A stretch of 64,000 nucleotides of DNA from Poecilobothrus nobilitatus (lineage: Eukaryota; Arthropoda; Insecta; Diptera; Dolichopodidae). The stretch covers positions 256,227,497 to 256,291,496 of the forward strand of contig OX352772.1 of assembly GCA_947095535.1 (NCBI GenBank), read 5' to 3'. Below are positions 1 through 11,111 of the stretch, one piece after another. A model generated the notes under the pieces. It saw only the letters and a list, made by a program, of their open reading frames with translations, was not told the DNA's origin and ran no database searches. The number at the start of each line of letters is the position of its first letter. Positions within the stretch are counted from its first letter, which is position 1. A program made the translations under genes and the position numbers.

Positions 1-150
1 GTAGCAGCTATTATTATTATTTTTTTTATTATTACTATTATTATTATTACTATTATTATTATTACTATTATTATTATTACTATTATTATTATTGTTATTG
101 CTATTATTATTATTATTATTACTATCATTATTATTATTACTATTATTTAA
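1..150. repeat. (ATT)n-type microsatellite
   Basis: Imperfect trinucleotide repeat of ATT with regular ACT and GTT variants. It contains nothing else. Confidence 0.95.
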
Positions 151-199
151 ATTTATAATATAAAAACTTAATAAAACCAAATATATTTTTTTCAATTTT

Positions 200-335
200 A
201 TTAACAGAAATTTGTTTCATCCTGATTTTGTAACCAACTCTAAACTCCCTGCTAATTTAGAATCTCGCATATAAATATTCTGGCAAAAGAGAATACCCTG
301 GTTTTGAAACCAACTCTAAAATGTCTAAAAAATAC
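200..335 (+). repeat. Dispersed ~85-bp satellite, about two units
   Basis: Two degenerate units with the core 'ccaactctaaa' followed by 'aatctcgcata' and 'aaatattctgg'. The same unit recurs at 28890-29060 and 61500-62160 in this orientation, and inverted at 8346-8600, 9040-9400 and 32650-32960. The unit is defined from the longest array at 61500-62160. Confidence 0.8.
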
Positions 336-345
336 AAGAGCTATT

Positions 346-865
346 TCATATCTTTCCAAAGTATAATAAAAGGTGTAACAATAATGCACAATAATATGTA
401 GCATTTATTGATTTTCCTTTTTCGAGATGTCGATGAATATTATACCTTGTGCATCCCAAAAAACCATTGCCATAATCTTTCCTGCTGATGTTTCTGCTTT
501 TGCTTCTTTGGCGCACTTCCACCATTCGCTTCTTTGGCGCACTTTCTATCCATTGTTTGGACTGATATTTTGTTTCTAGTATATAGTAAGGGACCCAAGT
601 GTCATCAACAATTCGACGTAAAAATTCATTTGAATTACACTGATATATTGCCAAAAGCTCCTCAGAACGTGACCAGCGAATTATTTTTTGTGGCAATATT
701 AATAAACGCGGCACCCATCTTGCTGATAGGTTTTTCATAAGGAGTTCATCATGTAAAATGCGTCGAACGCTATCTTTTGATATTTTTAATATGTCTGCCA
801 GTTCACGAACGGCGATCGTTTGTCACTACATCATGTAGTTTTCTTATAATTTCAATGGGTGTAGC
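346..865 (-). pseudogene. Decayed mariner transposase, N-terminal half
   Basis: An open stretch of 130 residues (346-738) carries mariner-family signatures: 'LSARWVPRLL' after the DNA-binding region, 'DDTWVPYY' in place of the usual D-E-T-W block with the first catalytic Asp, 'KRQSKQW'-like 'KYQSKQWIESAPKK', and 'HLEKGKSIN'. The part around the second Asp is scrambled by frameshift. Further upstream (740-865) the helix-turn-helix region is recognisable only in broken frames. The third catalytic Asp and the C-terminus are absent, so about half of a ~345-residue transposase remains. No inverted repeats were found. Confidence 0.85.
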
Positions 866-1924
866 TGTTTTTGGTCATTTTGTAATTTTTACAGATGTGT
901 GAGTGTCTATAAGAATTTTAATAGAATCATTTTAATATGTGCATATGATTGTTGTTTATATGAATGGCTATCTGTATTTATACAATATATATTATATACG
1001 ATGAGGAAATTATGTATATTAACATTTAAGTATAGAGCGGTCGTTAATTTTTTGTTATTGTTTTTGTTGATATTTTATTTTTTATCTAATATTGAAATAA
1101 TTCTTCTCATTATCTTTTCTTATTGATTTTTAAGCATACATAAAAATAAAAAATAAAAAAAAGAATAGGCACTTACATAATTCTAATATTTTGTATAGTA
1201 ATGGACTTGTGAGAATTGTCAAATGCTTCGGCGAGAGACAAACTATGTAGTTATAATATTATTTGTTTTACAAAATTAAAAATAAAAATTAATAAGTAAG
1301 GTTTTTAATTATTTTGAAAGAAAATTCGTTACTTAAATTAAGTTTAATTTTTTATTAGAATAAACATGAATCTAATATTTATGTATATACATATGTGCAA
1401 TGTAATAAAATTTCTTATGTTTTTTTAAAAAGCTAATTAAGTAAAAAATAATTATTGTTAATATTAGGTTAAAAGAATAAAATTCAAGTGGAATTAAATG
1501 AAAATTACATTGATAATTAACAAAAAAAAATCAAAATATTTATAACTGTTTATAGAATTTTGTACGACAAATAATATTAGGTAAGACAAGAGCCAATATT
1601 AACAATATCATGAAGACTTTTCAAATGTAGTTTAATCTTTTCTGCCTATGCATATCCAATAACAATTAAAATATTCACAAGTGGTAATAAAAGCCAAAAC
1701 AATTTGACAAAAAAAGTTTGTTCTTAAGAAAAAAAACAATAAAATTCATTTTAGAAGGGAAAAAGCCAACTGGAAAATTTCATTCCATATTATAAGTATT
1801 CAAATATAATAAAAGCAGAAAATGTTATAATTAAAAATGGTTAAAGTAGCAATTATATAAAAACACCAATAAACAAAATATTATTCATAATGACATTTAA
1901 TAATTAGCAAATGCATTTCTGCCA
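866..1924. other. AT-rich stretch without recognisable gene
   Basis: Short open frames here translate to low-complexity hydrophobic sequence and show no domain. No repeat or element end was recognised. It may include the unrecognised 3' LTR of the Copia remnant next to it. Confidence 0.6.
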
Positions 1925-2461
1925 AATTAATTCTGTTTTACCTTAATGCACTTGAGTCTTGAAGTCCAATTTTTTTGCAAAATAGTTGATGTTTTTCGCT
2001 TGGTAAAGCTTTCGTAAAAATATCAGCAGGCATCTTGTTTGTCGATAAGTATTTAATTTTTATTAAACCATCTTTTATTGCTTCTCTTATGTAAGATATC
2101 GTACAACAATGTGTTTTGTACGACCGTGAAAGACAGGGTTATATGCCAATTTGTGAGCACTTTGACTGTCATTGTAAATTCTACCATCAGTTAAGTGAGA
2201 TAATCACAGTTCTGTTAAGAAATGCCGAAAATATTTCATCTGTTTTGCTGTTTCCGTAAGCCCAATGTATTCAGACTCAGTTGATGATAACGCAACTAGA
2301 TTTTGTTTCTTACAAATCCATTCAATAGCCGTACCACCAATACTAAAAATAAAACCAGTATAAGATTTTCTATCAATTTCAGAGTTACCCCAATCGGCGT
2401 CAACAAATCTCCAATTTATCTTCAGAATTATTATACATAAGTCCTTTATTGATAGAACCAA
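1925..2461 (-). pseudogene. Copia-type RNase H domain (3' end of pol)
   Basis: 2204-2461 encodes the typical Ty1/copia RNase H start, with 'DADWG', 'RKSYTGFIF' and 'ALSSTESEYIGL' giving catalytic Asp and Glu residues. The domain continues in other frames down to about 1945, with 'NDSQSAHKLAYNPVFHGRTK' and then 'KYLSTNKMPADIFTKALP', the usual end of Copia pol. At least two frameshifts break it. It lies directly downstream of the reverse transcriptase segment on the same strand. Confidence 0.93.
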
Positions 2462-2686
2462 TCAAATAACGCAAAACTCTTTTTGTAGCTACCTAGTGCG
2501 TTTCATCATGACAATTATTAAATTGTGCAAGATAACTCACACAAAATGCTAAGTCAGGTCGGCCACAAAGTAAACCACAAATTAATTCTTTATATTGTTA
2601 TATATTAGACACTTCCTCCTTTATTAGTTTACACCCGGTTGACATTGGTGTTGATGTTGCGTTTGAATTAGCCATATCAAACTTTT

Positions 2687-3438
2687 TTAGTAACTCATAG
2701 ATATCTCTTGATTGATTAATAAAAATAAAATTTCCAAACCATCTGAATTGTAGACCAATACAACTTTTGGTTGACCCAAATCCCTTATTTCAAATTTAGA
2801 TTTCATATATGTAATGAAACTTTCAATTCTTGAATGATCGCGGCAAATAACCAGTATATCGTCGACATATACAATTATTATCAGTATGTCCTCCCCTTGA
2901 TCTAGGAAGTATATACATTTGTCACATTCTGAACACTTCGCTCCAAAATTCTGAATTATTTCGTTCAATTTTATAAAACATTGGCGGCCTGATTGACGCA
3001 AACCATACAAAGATTTTCTAAAACGATATACTTTATCAGATTCCTTCAGACTTTTTAAGATATACTCGGCTTGTCGATAAATTTCACAATTAGATGATTC
3101 TTTGGTTAATAAATATTCTAAACTCTTAATTATTATAGGTGGAGGCTTCATATACTATATACAACTTTCTCAATGTCACCATTCAAAAATGCTGTGGTTA
3201 CATCAAGTTGTTTCATTTTTTTGAATTTAAAACGTGCCGCTAAAGCAACAAGAAAACGTATCGAACTAATTCTAGCTACTGGCGAAAAGGTTTCGTTAAA
3301 ATCCAAGCCAGGCGGTTGTGAATAGCCTTTAGCAATTAGTCGAGCCTTCTTTCGTTCAATACTACCATCATCCTCATATTTATTTGTAAATACAAAACGG
3401 CTTCCAATTATGTGATTACTATCTGGACGATCAACCAA
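2687..3438 (-). pseudogene. Copia-type reverse transcriptase, frameshifted
   Basis: Two overlapping open frames (3148-3438 and 2687-3151) together give the Ty1/copia reverse transcriptase. The first has 'YSQPPGLDFNETFSPVAR' and 'QLDVTTAFLNGDIE', which contains the first catalytic Asp. The second has 'SLYGLRQSGRQC' and 'YVDDILVIC', the YVDD active site. One frameshift separates them. The family normally makes one gag-pol polyprotein; here gag, protease and integrase are missing upstream, where a LINE abuts. Confidence 0.95.
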
Positions 3439-3573
3439 TATCCACGTTTTTCTTTGTAAAATTGATTTTAATTCATTTGCAATAGCAAAATGACAGTCTG
3501 GATCTGATTCTACATTTTCACATGAAATTTCTGTATTAAAATAATATTCTATATTATTTAAACTTTAGGACGT

Positions 3574-3822
3574 CTAGTTAAAAACTTTTCTAGGACGACC
3601 TCGCTGACCTGTTAAAATTTTAGAAGGTCTACCACGACTACGTTTAAGATTAGATTTTTTCTTTTCATTAAAGTCTTCGTTAAATTCTTCATCAAAGTTA
3701 AATTCTTCTTTATATTCATCATCGCTGTTTTTCTTTTCAACCTCTTCATTATTTATTTTTATGTTTTCATTACGTTGTATGTTTCTTTGTAATTCTTGTT
3801 TATTATTGTAGTCAACATTCAA
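3574..3822 (-). pseudogene. Copia pol linker between integrase and RT
   Basis: An acidic then basic stretch of 82 residues ending in two GRP motifs ('RSRGRPSK' and 'GQRGRPRK'). This is characteristic of the variable linker after the Copia integrase, and it lies immediately upstream of the RT on the same strand. It is truncated at about 3850, where sequence changes to LINE reverse transcriptase, so the integrase is gone. Confidence 0.75.
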
Positions 3823-3850
3823 TATGTGAAAATCTACGTGTTGTTCACTA

Positions 3851-4640
3851 AAAGAAATAATTTTTGTTATCCATAACTTGAAATGTAAATTAAAGTGTCG
3901 CCAGCAAAAAGCATTATTTGACTGTGTTTGAGTATATTTTTCATGTCATTAATATATAAAAGGAATAACAGTGTACCAAGAACAGAGCCTTGCCGTACTC
4001 CTATATCAATCCTTTGGGATCTTGAAAAGGAGTTATACATCTTCACCCTTTGTATACGGTTACCCATGTAACTTTTAAACCAATATAATGCTACATGCTT
4101 AATCCCGTATTTTGATAGTTTTTGCTATCAAATTTCTCTATCTACTGTCTCTGTTTTAAGTCTAAGAACACTACTATAATTCCCTTCTTTTTTTGTAATT
4201 CTGCTTTCCATTTGGAAATTAACCAATTTAACGCTGTCTCGCAGGAATAATTATTACGGAATCCAGATTGTTCCTGTGATAATAAACAATTAATCTCTAA
4301 ATAATGACTTAAATGATTTCTAACAGCTTATTCGAGAATTTTTTCAAGCAATGGTAAAGTGTTGGTCTGAATTCTTCACTTTTAGATGTGCCAGGAATTT
4401 TTGGTACTGGAACTACAATTGCTTCTTTCCAGCAATGTGGAAACAAACCCTGCATGAATGACATATTAATTATTTTAGTCAAAAAGAATGTAATAATATC
4501 CCAGCTGTGTCTAGTATTATGTTGACGTTCATATACTGAAAATCATTTTTGTTCTTAATGCTTTTAACAGTAGTTCAAATTGCACTATTAGTTACTTCTC
4601 TGAAAAAAAAGTTTCCATTAAAATTCAGATATGTTATTAA
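3851..4640 (-). pseudogene. LINE reverse transcriptase, decayed
   Basis: The clearest open part (3867-4067) has 'GVRQGSVLGTLLFLLYIND' (usual VPQGS-LGPLLF) and 'MLFAGDTLIY', where the FADD catalytic box reads FAGD, so an essential Asp is lost. Upstream, in broken frames, the palm entry 'FPHCWKEAIVVPVPK' and the fingers motif 'EQSGFRNNYSCETALNW' can be read. The domain stops just after the FAGD box at the junction with Copia at about 3850, so the thumb and 3' UTR are missing. The abrupt end suggests a rearrangement rather than a normal 3' end. Confidence 0.9.
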
Positions 4641-5360
4641 CATAATGTTCATTTAATATTGAATTGCTGATATTTCTAATGCTATTTATGAAAAATTTAT
4701 TAAATTGTTCCGCTATTTGTTGTACGCTACTTTCAGTCATATTGTTAAATTCAATTGAGTTTAAATTTGTGTTGTCTTTTTTTAATACATATTTTTTTTA
4801 TCTCACGCCACATTACCTTCTGTCCACCTGCATTACCGATCCGTCTTTGTATTGCTTGGTTTTTTGCTCGATTTTCACTTTTATGTAGGTTTCTAATTTG
4901 TTCATAGGTTTCGCAGTCTTGAATATCGTTTGTTGTTTTGGCTTTTCGGTAGAACCTAATTTTTCTCTTTTTCATTTCGTTAAGTTCGTTGTTATATCAT
5001 TCATTGTTCCTGTTTTTTAATTATCTTTTAGTTATAAACTTACGGACAACTTCATTTAACTTATCATTAACACAAATAAATCCAGACTATTTCCACTTAT
5101 ATAATTTATCTGTAGTTTCCTTAATTCTGCTTTAAAACTTTGGTTATTATACTTAAAACATTCTATTTTTGTTCTCTTACTTTTTCAAAATCCTTATTTA
5201 CGTTTATTTCTATTGTCAAAGTTTCATGGTCAGATATTTTTGACGTACTGTCAACCTTTGCTATAATTTGATTAGTATCATTAGTCAAAACAAAATTGAC
5301 CAATGATCTGGTATCGCTGGTGATTCTCGTGTTTTCATTAATCAGCTACACATAATCAAA
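4641..5360 (-). pseudogene. LINE ORF2 linker between endonuclease and RT
   Basis: A 74-residue basic frame (4751-4975, 'KKRKIRFYRKAKTT...EQIRNLHKSENR') has the composition of the LINE linker that precedes the reverse transcriptase. The remainder is readable only in fragments. It sits in the right order between endonuclease (5361-5785) and RT (3851-4640) on the minus strand. Confidence 0.6.
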
Positions 5361-5785
5361 TCACAATAAAATGTTTTTAATTTCTCTTTGACATCCTGTG
5401 TTGTTGAGCTTCCAATCGATGTTAAAATCTCCGCAAAAAAAGACTTCAGTACTTGCATCCAACCATTGAACAATACTGTTATAAAAGAATCTTTCAGAAC
5501 TACTTGGAGATCTATATACTATTACTACAATTATACTTATCTCATTCTTTGAATATTGGAGCATCATCCACCACACATCTTTACCAATAGCTTAATGTTG
5601 TAAGGGTTTATCAATTTGTCAATGATTTTTATGTACAATACGACCCCACCAGTATACTTAGATACTGAATTACATCTATATATTTTATATCCATTTAGTT
5701 GTACTTCCACTTCCTTTATGTCTGATATATGGGTTTCACTTAACATAATCCACTCATACGCCTTTCCACTTATCATAACTTCCAA
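5361..5785 (-). pseudogene. LINE apurinic-type endonuclease domain
   Basis: Two overlapping frames (5564-5785 and 5361-5576) give the exonuclease III-like endonuclease found at the N-terminus of LINE ORF2: 'WIMLSETHI' (catalytic Glu), 'YTGGVVLYIK', 'VYRSPSSS' and 'EVFFCGDFNIDWKL' (GDFN catalytic Asp and Asn). A single frameshift separates the halves. The family nicks target DNA to prime reverse transcription. Confidence 0.93.
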
Positions 5786-5848
5786 TTCAGAAAAGTTGTT
5801 TAATAATCCTTGGATATTTAAGTAAATGGTATTAAAATTCCTTAATTG

Positions 5849-6459
5849 CTAGTATCCAATATGACTCTTTAATACCATAAGCTTGCTTAAGTAAGTAGAG
5901 CAATCTCGACTCAGAATATTGTGGTTTACACCTAGTTCTAATTGTAAATTGGTGTTAGAATTAATGCAGTTCAAGCATTTCTTAACAGGAGTTTGCGTAC
6001 AATCATTTGCTTTATGTTCCCCCAAACATTTAGCACATACTTCTGTTTTGTCACATTGGGTGGATTTGTGATTAAATCCCTTACATTTTAGGCATCTTTT
6101 TACATAAGCTCCTTCAAAAACTGAATAGCGACACCATCCAATATTTATTTTGCCACTATTCATTATATTTTACAACTATTGAAACCAAGCTCCAAAATAA
6201 TATTAGATACATTTTTTTGATTTTTCCGGTATGAAATAATTTTTAAGTATGAGTTTTCCAATCCATGACTTTGTTTCCTTATTTTGTTAAACAAATTAAG
6301 TTCCTCATATTGTGTATTCATATTATAAATAGATATTCTTAAATTTTTTTGATCAGGCATCTTTATTTCATGTTTTAAGTTTAGGCATTTTTGCATTTTT
6401 GACTTTTTTTTGGTTTCACTATAACTGGGGACTATGGCCTTCACAATAGAGGAGTACAA
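5849..6459 (-). pseudogene. LINE ORF1 (gag-like) with zinc knuckles
   Basis: Two adjacent frames: 6163-6459 is the ORF1 body with no clear motif, and 5849-6163 carries CCHC-type zinc knuckles with spacing CLKCKGFNH and CAKCLGEHKANDC plus a third cysteine pair. They overlap by one base and probably were one frame. In jockey-type LINEs this protein binds element RNA. It lies just upstream of the endonuclease on the same strand. Confidence 0.85.
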
Positions 6460-6610
6460 TGGTCTGTCAGATTTTTTTTTTGTCCTAAAGGAGGTGGGAA
6501 TCTTCCAAAGACACCAAGAATTTCCCCCTTGGTAGTGTCAGATTCTTACTAACTAAACCCACCTCCCCCTTTAGCCAATATAATGAGATGAAACTCTTAC
6601 ATGCGAACGC
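6460..6610. other. Spacer with a C/G-rich imperfect palindrome
   Basis: Short stretch containing 'ggtgggaatcttccaaag' and, inverted nearby, 'cccacctccccct'. It is richer in G+C than its surroundings. No gene. Confidence 0.4.
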
Positions 6611-7190
6611 AATTTATTGGCTAGGGAGTAGGGATAGGAAAGGATAGGAAAAGGGTACGGAAACATTGAATTGGGAGTGGGACTGTAAGGAAACAATGAA
6701 TCCGCCTATTATTATTACTATTTTGCTAACAGTGACTAAAGCCGTCACAACAGTTACAACATGTAGTAGTACTACATGAAGTAATTATTGTAGGCAACCC
6801 CCACTGTCACTGTAGCGACTAATATTATTGGTATTAGTGTTCTTATTAATATTATTATTTTACTACAGAGTCAGCGCCATCAGTGAATTACAACATGCAG
6901 CAGTATATAACATCTTACTTGCATGATACGCAGTATATTGGCTAGGGAGTAGGGATAGGAAAAGATAGGGAATGGATACGGAAACATTGAATTGAGAGTG
7001 GGACTGTAAGGAAACAATGAATCCGACAATGAAACAACAATGAAACAAACAACCCCTACGGCTATTATTATTGGTATTAGTATTCTTATTAATATTATTA
7101 TTATTTTACTACAGAGTCTGGACCATCAGTGGATTACAACGTGCAGCAGTATATAACACCTTACTTACATGATATAATCAAAGATAGCTA
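6611..7190. repeat. Imperfect tandem duplication, ~320-bp unit
   Basis: Unit 1 (6611-6930) starts 'attggctagggagtaggga' and ends in 'acatgcagcagtatataac'. Unit 2 (about 6931-7190) repeats both blocks, but the spacing between them is about 75 bp shorter. The blocks match at roughly 90 percent by eye. No coding capacity. The first block resembles purine-rich sequence next to the LINE end at about 63000. Confidence 0.8.
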
Positions 7191-7203
7191 CATATTTTTT
7201 TTT

Positions 7204-7275
7204 ATTTATGACCTGACCGGGGTTTGAACCCAAGCCCCTTCGATTGAAAGGTTGGCGACTTAACCACTGCGCCAT
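7204..7275 (-). ncRNA. tRNA-like Pol III head (SINE or tRNA pseudogene)
   Basis: On the minus strand an A box 'TGGCGCAGTGG' is followed about 40 bases later by a B box 'GGTTCAAACCC'. Stems resembling D, anticodon (CCTTT/AGGGG) and T arms can be drawn, with an acceptor-like 'GACC' pairing region. The anticodon loop lacks the invariant T before the anticodon, so I read it as the 5' part of a SINE or a tRNA pseudogene, not a working tRNA. An A-rich tract follows on the minus strand. Confidence 0.6.
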
Positions 7276-8345
7276 GAGTCATATATTTATATTATTTATC
7301 TGGCGAATTCCTATCTTTAAATATTTCACTAACTTTTTCTATTTCATTACTCAATTTGAATCCACTCTCACAATTACTTTTCAGTTGTTCATTGATTTCT
7401 ATTGTGTCAGTTTTAAATTGCGTAACAGAATCGTGTAAGTTTTTTAACTCTTTTCTTGAAGTTTTTTAACTTAATTTATTCTTTCGGTATATCACTGTTC
7501 AATCGCCAGTAATAGCAACTTCATTTCACTTTCGTTTTTATTTAATGCATTCTCAAACACTTCCTTGTATTCTTTTAAATACTGCTTATTTTTACCCCCG
7601 TTATCTTGAATATTTTTTTTTTTATTTTTCACACATATATTTTATCATTTTACTACTTCCAATCAAGTTACTTGTAGAGACATCTAATCCACATACAACA
7701 GCACAAATAATGCCAGACTCGCCTCTGATTTTATTTCTGCATTCACCACATTCAGGCATTATAATTTATAATATAGAAAAAAAAAAATTAAAATATATAC
7801 ACATACAGGCATTATCGAAATATTTTTTTATTGTAGTGATTCTCAAATTTTAAATTTTTATTCAATTTTTGTTTATTAAAATAAGAAAATTTAAAAATAT
7901 GTTCTTATTAAAAATTATTTGTGACTGGGTAATGAAAATAAATGTAATGGTGTAATAACATAAATTATTAATTATAAATTTGTCTACTGTTTCTTTTAAC
8001 TTTGTTACCATTTACCATTTCAATATCTTACTTTTTCAAAATCTTATTTTGTCAAAATCTTATTCTGCAAAATCTTATCTTGTTTTAGTAAATCTTATTT
8101 TTTTCAGAAATTCCTTTTTCTGAGAAAAATTGATTTTTAAGAACAAAAAAATAATAAAAAGCATATCTTTTTCAAAACTCTTGGATATGCTATGTGTATA
8201 TATGTTAACTGTGAAGGGTGTATAAAAAATTTTACCGAACAAAAAAATTTCGAATTTAAAATTTGTTGAAAAACCCCGAATGTTACAAACGCCTGAAAAA
8301 AATATTGAAAACGAAAAATATCGAATTTCATTTCAAAAATATTTC
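7276..8345. other. AT-rich stretch without recognisable gene
   Basis: Low-complexity hydrophobic open frames only. At 8030-8110 a short motif like 'caaaatcttattttgt' repeats four or five times. A similar minisatellite occurs at 62385-62465 on the other strand. Confidence 0.6.
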
Positions 8346-8600
8346 AGTTAGATTTTAAAGTTGGTTACAAAATCAGAATTATTCTGTAAAAGATATGTAT
8401 ATAGGTACTTATTATGTATATGGGAGATTCTGAATTAGGAGGGATTATAGAGTTGGTTTCAAAAACAGGGTTATACGCTTTTTCCAGAACATTTATGTTT
8501 ATGTATGTATATGTGAGGTTCTGAATTAGAATTCTTTTTCTAGAATATTTATTTTTATGTATGTACGAGGTTCGAGGTGTGAATTAGGAGGGATTTGTAT
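8346..8600 (-). repeat. Dispersed satellite, about three degenerate units
   Basis: Inverted copies of the family seen at 61500-62160: 'gattctgaattaggaggga', 'agagttggtttc', 'ccagaacattta'. It directly borders the dispersed repeat at 8620-9000. Confidence 0.8.
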
Positions 8601-8619
8601 ATATTCTGTATATTGTATA

Positions 8620-9000
8620 TTGTTATTACATTCGGTTTCATTTTTTGAAATTTGCCGGCAAACTTAAACATTTTACAAAAAATCAGTAAATAAATCGGTA
8701 GGTATTTTTCCCGTGAGTCAATATACTGGAACCATTTTCTACAATTTTGTAGAGCGATGCTACCGTTTTTGAGATATTGCAAAAGAGAGAATTGAAAAAA
8801 AAAAAAATGCAAACTTTCAAAAAAATTACTGTACATGCGAAATTTTCAAAGATACCCTATATTTATTATTATACCGTTAGAAACGTATCATCACATCCTT
8901 TTCAATGGTATATAATAAGTATGGTATGTATTTGCAAATAGTCCCACCAGAGCGCACAAATTCGAAACTAAAACTACAATTTTAATTAAAAAAAACATTT
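8620..9000 (-). repeat. Dispersed repeat R1, copy 1
   Basis: Reverse-complement match to 29200-29540 over at least 330 bp. The shared blocks include 'accgttagaaacgtatcatc', 'aatagtcccaccagagcgca' and 'cgtttttgagatattgca'. It is flanked on both sides by the ~85-bp satellite, as is the second copy on one side. No coding sequence; family unknown. Confidence 0.8.
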
Positions 9001-9039
9001 TCATACTTTATTTCTTTTTTAGTTTTTTTATTTTTATTG

Positions 9040-9400
9040 ATTCTTAATCAGGAGAGATTTCAGAGTTTAATTAAAAAGCAGAGTTATACGCGTTTTCCAG
9101 AATATTAATATATAAGTATGTATATGTGAGATAAGGAGGGATTTTAAAATAAATCAGGGTTTTACGCTCTTACAGAATATTTATATACATTTATATGTAA
9201 GATTTTGAATTAGGAGGGATTTTAGAGTTGGATGCAAAATCAGGATTTCCCCATTTTCCAGAATATTTATATTTATGTAAATGTGAGATTCTGAATTAGG
9301 ACGAATCGTAGAGTTTGCTACAAAATCAGAATTTTGCGCTTTTACCAGCATATTTATTAGTGCATGTATATGTATATTCAAGATTAGAAGAAATTTTAGA
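9040..9400 (-). repeat. Dispersed satellite, about four units
   Basis: Units of 'ttttccagaatatttatat', 'gattttgaattaggaggga' and 'agagttggatgcaaaatcag', in inverse orientation to the array at 61500-62160. Confidence 0.85.
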
Positions 9401-10019
9401 GATATGTATATAATATATATACGTTAGATTATGTACATAAATATGAAGGCATTATTCATTATGTAATTATAATATATACCTAATTATATTTATTTATATA
9501 TAAATATGTAAGTTATTTAGATATATTATATTTTTACGTATATTTATATATAAATGTGTAAGTTATTTAGATATATCAAATAATTAAAAATAATAAAACA
9601 AATACAAGTAAATAAAATAAAATATATTAATGAAAAATAAAAAAACAAAAATTGTTGTTTGTTATTATTTTTATTACCTCTTTCCTACTGTAATATGTTT
9701 TTATGACCCTTTTTTCTTTTTTTTTACTAATTTTTGAATTTCATAACTACATAACAACAAATTTATAACACTTCTAATTAAAGGTCCAATTAATTTTAAG
9801 TAGATAATTTATTTATTTGTTACATAATTCAAGCATTTACATATTACATTTAGATAATATACTTAATCTAATATTAATATTAAAGTTAAACAAATCAAAA
9901 TTTATTTTATAAAAAAAATAATTTATATTTAATATTTCACAAAATTTTTGCAACAAATTAGTGTTGTAAGTATATAAGTCAATCCAGTTAATTAGGAAAT
10001 ACGGAAAAACATAAATTTA
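9401..10019. other. Very AT-rich stretch without recognisable gene
   Basis: Contains a 38-bp block with 'aaatatgtaagttatttaga' repeated twice (about 9500 and 9555). Otherwise no feature. Confidence 0.6.
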
Positions 10020-10329
10020 TAGAGATTTACACAATGAGGCAGAAGATCAAACGCTTTACTTAAATCAGTGTAGACAATGTCGGTTTGGCGCTCAACTTCC
10101 ATTTTTTCAAAATAGTTGAAGCTATTTCTGTAAGGTTAGTTACAGTTGATCTCTTTTTTACAAATCCATGTTCATCATTCACTATAAATTCAGAACAATA
10201 ATCATAAATTGCATCAAAGACCATAATCTCAAACACTTTCGACAAACTAAATAGTTTAGCAATAGGCCTATAATTTCCAACATTACTTTTATAATTTTTT
10301 CCTTGACTTCGATATTGTAAAAAAAACAT
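10020..10329 (-). pseudogene. LINE reverse transcriptase fragment
   Basis: An 89-residue frame (10060-10329) holds RT motifs 'NYRPIAKLFSLSKVFEIMVF' and 'NDEHGFVKKRSTVTNL'. It continues after a frame break with 'DIVYTDLSKAFDLLPH', the palm motif with the first catalytic Asp. Only this central piece of about 100 residues is present, with no endonuclease or 3' end nearby. Confidence 0.9.
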
Positions 10330-10480
10330 TTTTTTTATAATGCATACTATTCCATAATGTAGTAAAAAAATTTTTTACAATTTAGTAAGTTCTTACATGA
10401 CAATCAATCTATCAAATGTTTTTTGATAGTGGGCGGCAAATTTTATATTAAGTTTAAAAAAGTGTTGTCTTCCATTTAAT

Positions 10481-11111
10481 AGAAGACACTGGATCCATGA
10501 ATACATAAAATTATTAATTTCTGTACGGTTAGAATTTGAACCAGATTTTACTGGGAAAAGATACAAAAGAAAAATGTTGTGGAAAAAGGTATTAGGAAAC
10601 ATCAAAGAAAATGATCTCCCAAATCTCTTTCCCATTTGATGATGTAGAAATTTATAAAAAAATTTTAAATCTTCTAATAACATATAAACGTATTAAAAGA
10701 CGAAATGGAACTTCAGGACAATTGGGAATATTTTGATTTATTAGATGAGGTAAAATAAATATTATTTTATTCAATAAATTTAATATTTCTTAAATTTGAT
10801 TTTAGATTTATGGTACTAGAAGCTCAATAAATGTTTCTGTAGATATATTGGACTCTAATTTACAAGATTTGTTAGAAGATACAGAAACTGATGCATGTTC
10901 TACTAATTCATACACAGTTTCTGAAAATATAACACCAAAGCAAAAAAAAAATCTTGAAGAATTTATGCAAAGTTCAATTGATAACGATAAGAAAATGTTA
11001 GAAGAGTTATTAAAAATTGAAAGGGAAAAATTATTATTAGAAAGAGAACGTATTCAAGAAATAAAGGATATGAAAAATTTGTTCAGAGATTGCTTTAACA
11101 ATAATTATTAA
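10481..11111 (+). pseudogene. Harbinger-associated Myb/SANT-like DNA-binding gene
   Basis: The second gene of PIF/Harbinger elements, which encodes a DNA-binding partner of the transposase. Exon 1 (about 10481-10749) has the trihelix-type Myb block: 'WIHEYIKLLISVRLEFEPDF', 'TGKRYKRKMLWKKV', 'YKRIKRRNGTSGQ' and 'NWEYFDLLDE'. Two frameshifts and a double stop lie inside it. A 56-bp intron (10750-10805, GTAAAA...TTTTAG) joins in phase to exon 2 (10806-11111), which is open and encodes an acidic segment, a coiled coil rich in Glu, Leu and Arg, and a stop. The gene is convergent with the transposase at 11600-12990. Confidence 0.82.

Noticed and set aside
8555..8836. 93-residue minus-strand frame
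   Set aside because: It covers satellite and repeat R1; the other R1 copy has no matching frame.
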